Assembly (NCBI GenBank): GCA_958349535.1
Contig: CATWDJ010000004.1
Location: 92,828 to 156,827, forward strand
From: Maccoyibacter sp900556645
Lineage (GTDB): Bacteria > Bacillota > Clostridia > Lachnospirales > Lachnospiraceae
DNA: 64,000 bases
Reading direction: 5' to 3'
Shown: positions 16,231 to 25,037 of the stretch, one piece after another
Layout: the number at the start of each line of letters is the position of its first letter
Position numbering within the stretch: position 1 is the stretch's first letter
The notes under the pieces: generated by a model
Told to the model about the DNA's origin: nothing
Databases searched by the model: none
The model's input: only the letters and a program-made list of their open reading frames with translations
Position numbers and translations under genes: made by a program

Positions 16231-16236
16231 AGTATA
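16231..16236 (-). promoter_or_regulatory. Extended -10 promoter for glf
   Basis: Minus-strand ATGTTATACT: TATACT with an upstream TG (extended -10). No convincing -35. It sits about 30 nt ahead of the glf start. The 16202-16513 gap is otherwise AT-rich, with the orphan hairpin at 16465 as its only other visible feature. Confidence 0.4.
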
Positions 16237-16464
16237 ACATAATTTTCCACATTCTTTTGTCTAAATCTTCTTAATTTATTCTTAACTTTTTGTACAATAT
16301 AAAATCTGTTCTTCCATTTTTGATTTACATAATAAATTCACATTTTGTTCATCTTTTTTTTACCAATTCATCATAATGTCCTCACAGGCTTTTCACATTT
16401 TTTGCTTATACTAAATCACGTAATGAAGTTAAATCCATTATAATACATTCTTTTTCATATGTAC

Positions 16465-16500
16465 GCTGGTGTCGGAAGACACCGGCTCCCTCTTTTTATT
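16465..16500 (+). terminator. Orphan plus-strand intrinsic terminator
   Basis: GCTGGTGTC-ggaa-GACACCGGC (16465-16486), a 9-bp stem with a tetraloop, followed on the plus strand by TCCCTCTTTTTATT. The flanking protein genes (glf, mutY) are both on the minus strand, so its transcript is unidentified; TATACT and TATAAT boxes lie 30-65 nt upstream on the plus strand (near 16404 and 16438) but lack good -35 partners. A small plus-strand RNA is possible. Confidence 0.5.
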
Positions 16501-16513
16501 ACTCTGTTATTCC

Positions 16514-17578
16514 CTATTTTAATCGTTCAATATAACTTTTATAACGCTCAAAAGCAGAAGGTACCGGATAATTTTTCAAACAATCTTCCGCTTCCAAAAA
16601 AAGATTATCTCCGCTCTCTTCTTCCAGCTGTGCCACCTTTACCACATAGCCGTTCATATGCCACTCTATATGGGAAAAAATATGCTTTGCCGGCTCCAGA
16701 CTCTGGATTCTTACCGGCGTCAATCCCAGTTCTTCCACATATTGTAAAACTTCTTTTTCACTGAGATGTCCTTCCAGATTCGGAAACTCATACATGCCTG
16801 CCAACAATCCCTTGGAAGGTCTTTTTCTTAATATTACCTTGTTTCCGTCCTGAATGACCAGCACCGTCTTATCTTCCTGCTTTCTCTTTTTCGCCTTTGA
16901 TTTGACGGGATACTCCATCTGGACTCCCTGCTGTCTCGCTCTGCACGATTTTTTCAAAGGACAATTTTCACAATCCGGTGCTCCGTTTGGCACACAGACC
17001 ATAGCTCCCAGCTCCATCAACGCCTGATTATAGGCACTTGCCGCATCTTGAGGCATGGCCTTTCGCAAATACTCTTCCATTTGCATCCGAAAGGACTGTT
17101 TCATAATATCCGTATCATCCAAGGTTACCCTTGTAATAACTCTCAGCACATTTCCGTCCACCGCCGGTACCGGAATCCCAAAAGCAATAGAAGCTATGGC
17201 TCCTGCGGTGTAATGACCGATTCCTTTCAGCTTTAAAAGCTTCTCATAATCTGCCGGAAGTTCGCCGTCATATTCTTTCATAACGGTCTTAGCCGCAATC
17301 TGCATATTGCGGACTCGGTTGTAGTAGCCCAGCCCTTCCCATAGTTTTAGCAGACGCTCCTCCTCACACTCTGCTAAATCCCGGATAGACGGCAGTTCTG
17401 TCAAAAACCGTTCAAAATAAGGCTTTACCGCCTCCACACGGGTCTGTTGCAGCATGATTTCCGACACCCAGACACGATATGGTGTAGGCTCTTCTCTCCA
17501 TGGCAAAGTGCGGTGTCCTTTTTGAAACCAGTCCAGCAAAGGCTGGTTAATACTCTCTATTTGAAAATCCTTTAACAT
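16514..17578 (-). CDS. mutY: A/G-specific adenine DNA glycosylase
   Basis: 354 residues, normal length. It removes adenine mispaired with 8-oxoguanine. N-terminal catalytic domain with HRTLPWREEPTPYRVW (23-38), the catalytic Glu in MLQQTRVEAVKPYF near 52, the helix-hairpin-helix LKGIGHYTAGAIASIAFG near 110-127 and the catalytic Asp in VPAVDGNVLRVITR near 138. The iron-sulfur Cys set is CVPNGAPDCENCPLKKSC (194-211), with 7 rather than 6 residues between the first two Cys. The C-terminal Nudix-like 8-oxoG-recognition domain begins near 232 (KTVLVIQDGNKVILRKR). It stands alone. Confidence 0.95.
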   Translation of the reverse strand: MLKDFQIESINQPLLDWFQKGHRTLPWREEPTPYRVWVSEIMLQQTRVEAVKPYFERFLTELPSIRDLAECEEERLLKLWEGLGYYNRVRNMQIAAKTVMKEYDGELPADYEKLLKLKGIGHYTAGAIASIAFGIPVPAVDGNVLRVITRVTLDDTDIMKQSFRMQMEEYLRKAMPQDAASAYNQALMELGAMVCVPNGAPDCENCPLKKSCRARQQGVQMEYPVKSKAKKRKQEDKTVLVIQDGNKVILRKRPSKGLLAGMYEFPNLEGHLSEKEVLQYVEELGLTPVRIQSLEPAKHIFSHIEWHMNGYVVKVAQLEEESGDNLFLEAEDCLKNYPVPSAFERYKSYIERLK

Positions 17579-17649
17579 GATGATTTCCTCCGTTTACTAC
17601 TTTAGACAGTATAACATAATTGTACAAGTTACAAAAGCCATAGAAAGGA

Positions 17650-17678
17650 TTGACAATTTTTTATCAAAGTAATACAAT
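17650..17678 (+). promoter_or_regulatory. Strong sigma-A promoter of the crotonase gene
   Basis: TTGACA (17650-17655), a 17-nt spacer, TACAAT (17673-17678). The start would be near 17685, giving a short leader of about 40 nt with TTAGGAGG ahead of the ATG. Confidence 0.75.
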
Positions 17679-17725
17679 GAATTTATCAGAATGTTACATA
17701 GAACACACTATTAGGAGGTTTTTTC

Positions 17726-18520
17726 ATGAACAATTTACGTTTGGAAGTTGAAAACGAGATTGCCGTTCTTACAATCTCAAGACCTGGTGCTTTAAACGCA
17801 CTGAACAGTGAAACATTAGACGAATTAAATGAAGTTTTGACCGAGATTGAAGGCAGAGACGATGTAAAGGTTGTTATCTTAACAGGCGGTGCTGACAAAA
17901 AAGGTAATGAATTCAAATCTTTCGTAGCAGGTGCTGACATTGCAGAGATGGTTAACTTTACTGCACCAGAGGCAAGAGCTTTTGGTATCAAAGCGAGTGT
18001 ACCTTTCTTCAAACTGATGAATATGCGTCAGGTAACTATCGCAGCAGTTAACGGATTCGCTCTTGGCGGTGGATGTGAAATTGCTATGGCATGTGATATC
18101 CGTATCGCTTCTGACAACGCACTTTTCGGACAGCCTGAGACAGGTCTTGGAATTATCCCGGGATTTGGCGGTACACAGAGACTTGCACGTTTAGTAGGTA
18201 TGGGAAGAGCAAAAGAGATGATTTTCACCTGTGACAATATTGATGCACAGGAAGCATACAGAATCGGTCTTGTAAATAAGGTTGTTGCAAAAGAAGAGTT
18301 AATGGATACAGCTAAGAAAATGGCTGCCAAAATTGTTTCCAAAGGAAGCTATGCTAACTCTATTGCAAAAGCAGCTATCAATAACGGATACGATATGGAC
18401 ATCAAAAACGCTGTTGAGATGGAAGCTAACTTATTCGGTATTACAAACGATACCAACGATAAAAAAGAAGGCATGGGTGCATTCTTAGAGAAACGTCAGG
18501 CTAACTTAACTGATTTCTAA
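17726..18520 (+). CDS. crt: Short-chain enoyl-CoA hydratase / 3-hydroxybutyryl-CoA dehydratase (crotonase)
   Basis: 264 residues, the usual crotonase length. It reversibly hydrates crotonyl-CoA and related 2-enoyl-CoAs in the cytosol; in Lachnospiraceae this step is part of acetyl-CoA to butyryl-CoA conversion. Oxyanion-hole motifs are FVAGADIAEM (about 71-80) and NGFALGGGCEIAMACDIRIA near 109-128, with the first catalytic Glu in GGGCE; the second catalytic Glu is in FGQPETGLGIIPGFGGTQRL near 135-154. Here it is a single-gene unit with its own strong promoter and terminator; the usual bcd-etfBA-hbd neighbours are absent. The codon choice looks like that of a highly expressed gene. Confidence 0.92.
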   Translation: MNNLRLEVENEIAVLTISRPGALNALNSETLDELNEVLTEIEGRDDVKVVILTGGADKKGNEFKSFVAGADIAEMVNFTAPEARAFGIKASVPFFKLMNMRQVTIAAVNGFALGGGCEIAMACDIRIASDNALFGQPETGLGIIPGFGGTQRLARLVGMGRAKEMIFTCDNIDAQEAYRIGLVNKVVAKEELMDTAKKMAAKIVSKGSYANSIAKAAINNGYDMDIKNAVEMEANLFGITNDTNDKKEGMGAFLEKRQANLTDF

Positions 18521-18544
18521 GATTTGAGGATTCTTTCAAACACA

Positions 18545-18578
18545 AAAGCTGTCGGGCTATTCATCCGACAGCTTTTTT
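18545..18578 (+). terminator. Intrinsic terminator of crt
   Basis: An 11-bp stem AAAGCTGTCGG / CCGACAGCTTT (18545-18555 and 18565-18575) with a 9-nt loop, followed by T's. The A-run on the other side could also stop the convergent minus-strand permease transcript. Confidence 0.85.
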
Positions 18579-18586
18579 ATTCCACA

Positions 18587-21142
18587 TTACTCAAAATTCC
18601 TTAGCCGCTCCACCACACTGCTCTTTCGCATATTCCCATAGGCAAGTGCCGGTATGAGATACGCCAGTGCCACCAGTATCGGTGCACAAATGAGTATTGG
18701 TACTACGGAGAAATGCCAACTAAAAAACCAAATAGCTCCCGCCACCGCTTCTACGAATAATCGGCACAGCACCATTCCGATAGTCAGGGAAAATCCCAGC
18801 GTCATAAATGCATAAAAGATACCTTCCCACACTATAGTTGCCTTTAGCTGTTTTCCAGTCATTCCCACAGCTTCTAACATAGCGTATTCATGCTTCTTAT
18901 TTAAAATTCCAGTGACAATAGCATTGATAAAATTTAAGATACCAATCATTGCCAAAATCACGCTGAGAGAACCTCCCAGTACCAAAAACATTCTCTGAAA
19001 TCCCCGAAACTCCCGCTCATAGGTTTCTCTGGATGTATATGTGATATCCTCATTTACATGCTCACAGTAATTCTCCACAAAATCTTCCATTTTGGATATA
19101 TCTTCTTTCTCCTTAACATCCAACATGGTATACATGGCTCCCTTTGTTTCGATATGCTCCAAATATTCTGTCTGGGGCAGAATCACCTGCTCCAACTCCA
19201 GCAGACTGCTAAACTGGCAGGTCAAGGGATACGGCAATTCTCCCAAAGCCATGACCTCATAGGTTTTACTGCTGCCATCTGGGAAATTAATGGTCATTTT
19301 ATCACCCACATCATAGTAATATTCCTTGGAGTCTTCCTCATTATAGGTACTCAAAATCACATAATCTCCAGACAGAAATTTTTTCTCATCATAGCTTCCC
19401 TTAGCTACTTTTATCTGTTTTGCGGCAATACCATCTATTCCATACATTTTACAGGTAATGCTGTGGCTTTTTTTCATTCCTGCAATCATTTCTCTTACAT
19501 AATCTTCTTCAAAATGCTGCTCCAATTCTTTTTGATGCTTTTCTACAATTTTTTCAAAATTCCGGTAACCAACTTTATCCAGGGGTTGTTCGGACATGGA
19601 AAAATAAATATCAGAGCTGTCATAAGAGATTCCTGATGCGGATAAATCTTCCTTAATTTGTGGTATAATTCCCTCATAATCTTTATCTGTCGGATTGGCT
19701 CCATTTATCAGCGAGGCATCACCCAGACAAAAATCTCCTATAATACTGTTTTCCAAATACTTATCCATATCAAATCCCTGCACAATACTGTAAGAACCAT
19801 TCAGAAGAATTAGGCTCAGAGACAGGGATACCACCACCAGCACCACTTTTCGTTTACTGCGTTTTAGATTCGCCATCGCCATCCGAAACGGAGTATTTCG
19901 TTTTGTCTGTTTTTGTTTCCGCTTTCCGAAGCTTTCATTTTCCGTGTATCTGACCGCTTCTATGGGAGATACTTTGGAGGCTGTCTTACATGGTCGAATG
20001 CAACTGATAAATACCGTAAACAACGTAAACAGTGCTGCCCCTATAAATACCAGCGGATTTGCTGTCACTGACGGCGTCTGATACCAATAATCCAAATTGT
20101 CTGTGACCACCGGAACCAATTTCACTCCTATCAGCCATCCTACCAGCAGTCCCAATGGAATTGCCATTACACAAAGCAACAGGGCCTGGGTTCGCACAAT
20201 CTTTTTTAACTGTTTTCCGGTAGTTCCCACGGTCTTTAACAATCCATAACTACGGATGTCTCCCGAAACACGGATATAAAATACATTGTAGATAATCAGA
20301 TATCCCGACAGCAAAATAACTGTCAAAACTCCCACAATTAACAGGATGGTTTCTGCATCCACTTCTGCCGTTTCATAGGCCCAGTTGATTCCGTAAGGGG
20401 TTTTCTCCGTATCATAACCGTTTCGTTCCAAAAGCTGCAAGGTCTTTCCCTCAATGTCAAAGCTGTTGGCATAATTAATGTCAATCTGCCAATAGCCCGA
20501 AAAATCCTCCGTCTCTCCCCTGCCAAAGGATTTCTTTGGCTCTCCTGCTACTTTTTCGCAATATGCTCTGGATACCCAGACATCCTGTGCCGGTGCCACC
20601 GGATCTCCTTCCCAAAAACCTGTCAGCCGAAAGGTCTGAGTAATGATTTCTCCATGTACGGTAAATTCCAGCGGAACCTCCACACCCAGTTTATGGGGAA
20701 TTCCCAATTCATCCAACACCAGTGTACTTACCGCACAGTCCAATTCCTCCTTTGGCATGGTACCTTTCGTCGGCATGGCAAACATCCATTTGGCTGCCTT
20801 TTCCTCGGCATAGCTGATTTCCGTAGAAAAATGATTCAGTTCCGAATTATTTACTTCCCCTATAATAATCCGGTAGGAACAGTCCTTTACCTTCCCATCT
20901 TTTTTTAGTTTTTCATAATCCTCTTCTCTGGCATATTTCAAGCCTGCATGAGATTTAGTTCCCACCTGACGCATGGTGCTTTCTCTGATTTCCTTTAGAA
21001 TACTACCTCCGATGGTAAACAGCGAAGTAAAGAGAATACAGGTCAGCATAATTGCAATCATTACCACTGTATTTTTCTTTTTATTTAACCGAATATTTTT
21101 TACTGCCAGTCTTCGGCAAACCTTCCCATTTCTTACTTTCTT
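18587..21142 (-). CDS. FtsX-like ABC transporter permease (BceB/MacB type)
   Basis: 851 residues. TM helix near 30-55, a large outside domain (about 70-270), three TMs (about 272-395), a second inside-to-outside unit with TM near 440-460, another outside domain (about 465-715), and three C-terminal TMs. This is a duplicated FtsX/MacB_PCD arrangement. The LLKTVGTTGKQLKKI loop (near 310) and its partner MLEAVGMTGKQLK (near 755) are the coupling-helix motifs of this family. The start at 21142 is preferred (AGGTGAG ahead); a longer frame to 21193 would overlap the ATPase gene. It pairs with the ATPase at 21147. With the kinase and regulator upstream it resembles an antimicrobial-peptide sensing and resistance module; the substrate is unknown. 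Confidence 0.88.
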   Translation of the reverse strand, partial: KKVRNGKVCRRLAVKNIRLNKKKNTVVMIAIMLTCILFTSLFTIGGSILKEIRESTMRQVGTKSHAGLKYAREEDYEKLKKDGKVKDCSYRIIIGEVNNSELNHFSTEISYAEEKAAKWMFAMPTKGTMPKEELDCAVSTLVLDELGIPHKLGVEVPLEFTVHGEIITQTFRLTGFWEGDPVAPAQDVWVSRAYCEKVAGEPKKSFGRGETEDFSGYWQIDINYANSFDIEGKTLQLLERNGYDTEKTPYGINWAYETAEVDAETILLIVGVLTVILLSGYLIIYNVFYIRVSGDIRSYGLLKTVGTTGKQLKKIVRTQALLLCVMAIPLGLLVGWLIGVKLVPVVTDNLDYWYQTPSVTANPLVFIGAALFTLFTVFISCIRPCKTASKVSPIEAVRYTENESFGKRKQKQTKRNTPFRMAMANLKRSKRKVVLVVVSLSLSLILLNGSYSIVQGFDMDKYLENSIIGDFCLGDASLINGANPTDKDYEGIIPQIKEDLSASGISYDSSDIYFSMSEQPLDKVGYRNFEKIVEKHQKELEQHFEEDYVREMIAGMKKSHSITCKMYGIDGIAAKQIKVAKGSYDEKKFLSGDYVILSTYNEEDSKEYYYDVGDKMTINFPDGSSKTYEVMALGELPYPLTCQFSSLLELEQVILPQTEYLEHIETKGAMYTMLDVKEKEDISKMEDFVENYCEHVNEDITYTSRETYEREFRGFQRMFLVLGGSLSVILAMIGILNFINAIVTGILNKKHEYAMLEAVGMTGKQLKATIVWEGIFYAFMTLGFSLTIGMVLCRLFVEAVAGAIWFFSWHFSVVPILICAPILVALAYLIPALAYGNMRKSSVVERLRNFE

Positions 21143-21146
21143 CATG

Positions 21147-21833
21147 CTACTCACCTGCCTTAGCACTGTCGGATATGATTTTTCCGTCTTCAATCCGTAT
21201 TACCCGGTCTGCCATCTGGGCAATCTCTTCGTTATGCGTAATCATGACTATCGTCTGGGAAAATTTCTGTCCGGTAACCTTTAACAACCCCAACACATCC
21301 TGACTGGTTCTGGAATCCAGATTTCCCGTAGGCTCATCTGCCAAGACGATTGCCGGCTTAGTGGCCAAAGCACGGGCAATGGCAACTCTCTGCTGCTGTC
21401 CACCGGATAGTTGGTTTGGCATACTTTCTGCCCGGTCTTTTAATCCCAAGGTATCCAAAATCTGCTCTATATACTCCCTTTCCACCTCATTGCCATCCAA
21501 CTCTATGGGCAGTACCACATTTTCATATACATTCAGCACCGGAACTAAATTAAACGCCTGAAAGACAAATCCAATTTTCCTTCTTCTGAAAATGGTCAAT
21601 GCCTCATCTTTTAAAGAAAAAATATCTTTATCATCTACCCATACCTTCCCCTGGGTAGGACGGTCCAGCCCCCCCAGCATGTGTAACAACGTGGATTTTC
21701 CACTTCCGCTGCTTCCAACAATGGCTGTAAACTCTCCCTGATTTATGTTCAATGACACATCATCAAGAGCTTTTACTGTCTGCTCTCCTTCTCCGTAGTA
21801 TTTATTCAAATGTTCTGTTCTCAGTACATCCAT
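21147..21833 (-). CDS. ABC transporter ATPase of the FtsX-type module
   Basis: 228 residues, MacB/LolD/BceA type. Walker A GSSGSGKST (residues 38-46), Q-loop VFQAFNLVPVLNVYENV near 92, signature LSGGQQQRVAIARAL near 142, Walker B IVLADEPTGNLDS near 163, and the H-loop in IVMITHNEEIAQM near 195. The stop lies 4 nt before the permease start, so the two are coupled. It follows the kinase gene by 111 nt, with a hairpin terminator in the gap. Confidence 0.92.
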   Translation of the reverse strand: MDVLRTEHLNKYYGEGEQTVKALDDVSLNINQGEFTAIVGSSGSGKSTLLHMLGGLDRPTQGKVWVDDKDIFSLKDEALTIFRRRKIGFVFQAFNLVPVLNVYENVVLPIELDGNEVEREYIEQILDTLGLKDRAESMPNQLSGGQQQRVAIARALATKPAIVLADEPTGNLDSRTSQDVLGLLKVTGQKFSQTIVMITHNEEIAQMADRVIRIEDGKIISDSAKAGE

Positions 21834-21856
21834 TTTTTATCTCCTCACCTTCTGCA

Positions 21857-21892
21857 CAAAAAATAGTCTATGTTTCTCTCTACATAGACTAT
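21857..21892 (-). terminator. Intrinsic terminator between the kinase and ABC genes
   Basis: On the minus strand, a 10-bp stem ATAGTCTATG / CATAGACTAT followed by a T6 run, 20 nt before the ATPase SD. It should reduce read-through from the upstream long operon, so the ABC pair may need its own promoter or anti-termination. Confidence 0.7.
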
Positions 21893-21944
21893 AACAAAAC
21901 AATCTTTCTTCCTTCTTTCTCAAATCTAACACTTTTGAAAGATT

Positions 21945-22787
21945 CTATTTTCGTGGCAAAAAAATATGAAAAACACTTCCTTTTTCTTTTTGTTTTACCG
22001 TAATATAGCCCTTCTGTCCGTTTAGAATTTCTCTGGTCAGGAATAATCCCACTCCCACACCTTCCTCAGAACGCACTTCACTTCCTCGGTAAAACCGCTC
22101 AAACAGGTGAGGTACCTCTTCGGTTTTTATACCGATTCCTTCATCTTCTATGGCTATATCCGCAAAAAGCTCATAGGCAACACTGTTAATGGAAATTTTA
22201 CTTCCCGCTTCCGAATATTTAATGGCATTGTCTATCACATTATAGACTGCCTCCTCTGTCCATTTCCGGTCAAAACAAGCTGTAATTTCTTCTTGATTTT
22301 TCAACAGAATTTCTATCTGTTTTTCTTTTGCTTTCTGCATAGCGGTAACCTGCAGGCTCTCAAGCATGGGCTGTATGCTCTGCTCTTTTGGATAGAGACG
22401 AATACTTCCCGATTCCAGCCGTGAGGTCTTTACCAATGCCTGAATCAGAAATTCCAGTTTCCTTGACTGCTCTTTAATCTGTCTTACCAGTTCCTTTCCC
22501 TCATCCTCCAGCCCCTGTTCCTCTAAGAGCTCTGTATACAGTAATATATTCGCCAAAGGTGTCTTGGTCTGGTGTGAGATATCAGATACCAGCTTTTGAA
22601 TATTCTTCCGCTCCGTTTCTACCTGTTCTCTGGAATATTTAGATGCGGTCAGAAACTGCTTCCACTTTACCTCCAGCTTAGAAAGCTCTGTCTCGTCATA
22701 TTCGGATTCCTCAAATTCTCCCGCTGCCGCTTCGTCAATCATCTGATTTAGGATACGATATGTTTTGGACCACCCAAAAGATTTCAT
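21945..22787 (-). CDS. Cytosolic sensor histidine kinase (no TM)
   Basis: 280 residues from ATG 22787, which overlaps the stop of the regulator (ATGA); GGAGAG precedes it. There is no TM helix. An N-terminal helical region of about 60 residues leads into a HisKA domain with the phospho-acceptor His72 in DISHQTKTPLANI. The HATPase domain has the N box VYNVIDNAIKYSE (near 183), the G1 box IEDEGIGI (near 210), and LFERFYRGSE and EGVGVGLFLTREIL. It most resembles BceS/VirS-type kinases that normally have two TM helices and sense through the ABC transporter; here the membrane part is missing. The ABC/FtsX pair downstream is the likely partner. Confidence 0.88.
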   Translation of the reverse strand: MKSFGWSKTYRILNQMIDEAAAGEFEESEYDETELSKLEVKWKQFLTASKYSREQVETERKNIQKLVSDISHQTKTPLANILLYTELLEEQGLEDEGKELVRQIKEQSRKLEFLIQALVKTSRLESGSIRLYPKEQSIQPMLESLQVTAMQKAKEKQIEILLKNQEEITACFDRKWTEEAVYNVIDNAIKYSEAGSKISINSVAYELFADIAIEDEGIGIKTEEVPHLFERFYRGSEVRSEEGVGVGLFLTREILNGQKGYITVKQKEKGSVFHIFLPRK

Positions 22788-23467
22788 AGCATCTCTCCTG
22801 TTTTCCACACATAGCCGATACCATAGACCGTCTGAATCGGCTGTTCATTTTCTCTGTGCAGCTTATCTCTCAACCTTTTTACTGTTACGGAAAGGGCATT
22901 CTCATCCACGTACTCTGCACCGTCGGTCCAGATTCTGTCCACCAGAAAATCTCTGGTCAGAGTTCGGCCTTCGTTTGTCACAAGAAGATATAATAGCTTC
23001 TGCTCCGTCCGGCTTAAAATTACCTCCTCTGTACCATAGAAAAACCGCATCTCTCCAAAAGCGAAACGATAAGATCCCAAAATGTAGTCCTCTTCCCTCA
23101 AGCTCCGGCGGATACGCCCTGCAATATTCTTAATTCTTGCCCGCAGAACCATGAGACTAAAGGGTTTTGTGATATAATCATCTGCTCCCAGTTCCAGTCC
23201 CATAACTTCATCCGTTTCCATATCCCTTGCGGTCAGCAGAATGACCGGTATCTGGGAAGTTTTTCGCAATTCCTTCAAAAAATCCAGACCATTCCCATCC
23301 GGCAGATTAATATCCAAGAGAATCATATCTGCTATATGTTCCCTCAAAAATTCCCGTGCCTCTTTCAGATTATAGCAGGAAAAGAACTCATACTTTTCAC
23401 TTTTTAATGCCAGAATCATTCCCTGATTCAAGCTTTTATCATCTTCCACCACCAATATCCGAAGCAT
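22784..23467 (-). CDS. OmpR-family response regulator
   Basis: 227 residues. Receiver domain with the acidic pair D9/D10, phospho-acceptor Asp52 in MILLDINLPDGNG, Thr in ILLTARD and Lys in YITKPFSLMVL. The C-terminal winged-helix domain (about 130-225) has RTEQKLLYLLVTNEGR and VTVKRLRDKL. It lies 11 nt after znuB and overlaps the kinase by 4 nt. It probably controls the downstream ABC module and, through the shared operon, may be made along with the zinc transporter. Confidence 0.92.
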   Translation of the reverse strand: MLRILVVEDDKSLNQGMILALKSEKYEFFSCYNLKEAREFLREHIADMILLDINLPDGNGLDFLKELRKTSQIPVILLTARDMETDEVMGLELGADDYITKPFSLMVLRARIKNIAGRIRRSLREEDYILGSYRFAFGEMRFFYGTEEVILSRTEQKLLYLLVTNEGRTLTRDFLVDRIWTDGAEYVDENALSVTVKRLRDKLHRENEQPIQTVYGIGYVWKTGEML

Positions 23468-23478
23468 ACTTTTCCCTC

Positions 23479-24294
23479 TTATTCAAATCTTCTTCCGTAC
23501 ACATAGGTTGCAAAATAAATAATTGCTGCAATCAGTACAATCATCGATCCCGTGGCAACATTGGTGTAATAGGAAATCATCAATCCCAGCACACCGGAAA
23601 ACACAGAAAAAATTACGGAGAAGAGATGATATTCTCTCATATTTTCCGAAATGTTTCTGGCGGATGCCGCCGGAAGTATCAGCAATGCATTGATAAGCAA
23701 AATTCCAATCCATTTAATGGATAGCATAACAATCAGGGCAATGAGAACGGAAAACATCGTCTCCAACAGTTTTACCGGGATGTGTTTACTTTTTGCCAGC
23801 GTCACATTAATACTTTCCGCACACAGTTTATTAAACGCTGCAAACCAGAAAATCAAAGTTACCACAAAAATAATCACCAGATAGAAAATTTCCTGTAAGG
23901 TAATACTGAGGATATCTCCCACTAAAAGCCCCGAGTATTTGCTGAAATTTCCTCCTTTAGAAAGGATTGCAAGACCGATGGCAATACTTGCAGAGGAAAA
24001 TACCGAAATCAAAGTATCCCTTGAAGTCGTTGCCTTTTCCGCCAGCTTGCTCAAAAGCAGGGCAAACACTACCGCAAAGAGAACCATTGCCAAGGTGGTA
24101 TCTTTCATTCCCAACACAGAACCTATGGCTATTCCCGTCAAAGCGGAATGTCCCAATGAGTCAGAAAAGAATGCCATTTTTTTATTGACAATCATTGTTC
24201 CCAGTATTCCAAACAGCGGTGTAATAATCAGCACCGCTATCAGAGCGTTTTTCATAAATCCATATTGCAGCCACTCTGTAAAAAAACTTGACAT
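23479..24294 (-). CDS. znuB: Zinc ABC transporter permease
   Basis: 271 residues, ABC-3 family permease with about 8 TM helices. Signatures are FGILGTMIVNKKMAFFSDSL (28-47) with the GHSALTGIAIG stretch that follows, and the C-terminal WIGILLINALLILPAASARN near 195-214. It forms the membrane channel with ZnuC; the metal is zinc or manganese, and zinc is favoured by the neighbour's ligands. It starts 2 nt after the stop of znuC. Confidence 0.9.
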   Translation of the reverse strand: MSSFFTEWLQYGFMKNALIAVLIITPLFGILGTMIVNKKMAFFSDSLGHSALTGIAIGSVLGMKDTTLAMVLFAVVFALLLSKLAEKATTSRDTLISVFSSASIAIGLAILSKGGNFSKYSGLLVGDILSITLQEIFYLVIIFVVTLIFWFAAFNKLCAESINVTLAKSKHIPVKLLETMFSVLIALIVMLSIKWIGILLINALLILPAASARNISENMREYHLFSVIFSVFSGVLGLMISYYTNVATGSMIVLIAAIIYFATYVYGRRFE

Positions 24295-24296
24295 AA

Positions 24297-25037
24297 TTAT
24301 TCTCCTCTTACTCCAAATACAGAACGAAACTCATCGCTGGAAAACACTTCCTTCGGTGTTCCCTCACGAATCACGGTTTTATCCAGCAACAGTACTTTGT
24401 CCGCATATTTTCTCACATAATCCAAATCATGGGAAATCAGCACAATAGCTAAATCAAAGTTCTTTTTCAGATAGTCAATGGTGCGGTAAAACCGTTCCAT
24501 TCCATTCTGGTCTATTCCCGAAACCGGTTCATCCAGCAACAGTAACTTCGGCTCATCCATCAATGCCATAGACAGCAACACCCGCTGCAGCTGCCCACCG
24601 GAAAGATTGCATACCTGTTTATCAATCAATTCCTCTGCCTCAAATACCCGAAGCACTTCTTTTATTTCTTCATAAAGTTTTCGCTTCTTGGACCAAAACA
24701 CCGGACTAGTACTCTGATAGCTGGCAATCAGGTCATACACACTGATAGGTGTGCCTTTCTCAATATTTAGCTTCTGTGGAACATAGCCAATCTTTAATTT
24801 CTTTATCTCACCGTTTTCCGTATCCCGGAAATCAATCTGTCCTTCATGGGGAATATCATCCAAAAGTGCCCGTATCAAGGTGGTTTTTCCGGCACCGTTT
24901 TTTCCTATGATTGCCGTAATGGTTCCACAATGGATGTGCATATTCACATCCTCCAGTATCACCTGTTCTCCCAAGGTCACTCCCATATGATGCACTTTGA
25001 TGCAATGCAAGCCACAGGGTTCTATAATCTTTTTCAT
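24297..25037 (-). CDS. znuC: Zinc ABC transporter ATPase
   Basis: 246 residues. Walker A GKNGAGKTTLIRALL (about 44-58), Q-loop IGYVPQKLNIE, signature LSGGQLQRVLLSMAL (near 144), Walker B LLLLDEPVSGIDQ (near 165), H-loop in IVLISHDLDYVRKY. It overlaps znuA by 4 nt and is followed closely by znuB, a standard A-C-B order. Confidence 0.92.
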   Translation of the reverse strand: MKKIIEPCGLHCIKVHHMGVTLGEQVILEDVNMHIHCGTITAIIGKNGAGKTTLIRALLDDIPHEGQIDFRDTENGEIKKLKIGYVPQKLNIEKGTPISVYDLIASYQSTSPVFWSKKRKLYEEIKEVLRVFEAEELIDKQVCNLSGGQLQRVLLSMALMDEPKLLLLDEPVSGIDQNGMERFYRTIDYLKKNFDLAIVLISHDLDYVRKYADKVLLLDKTVIREGTPKEVFSSDEFRSVFGVRGE

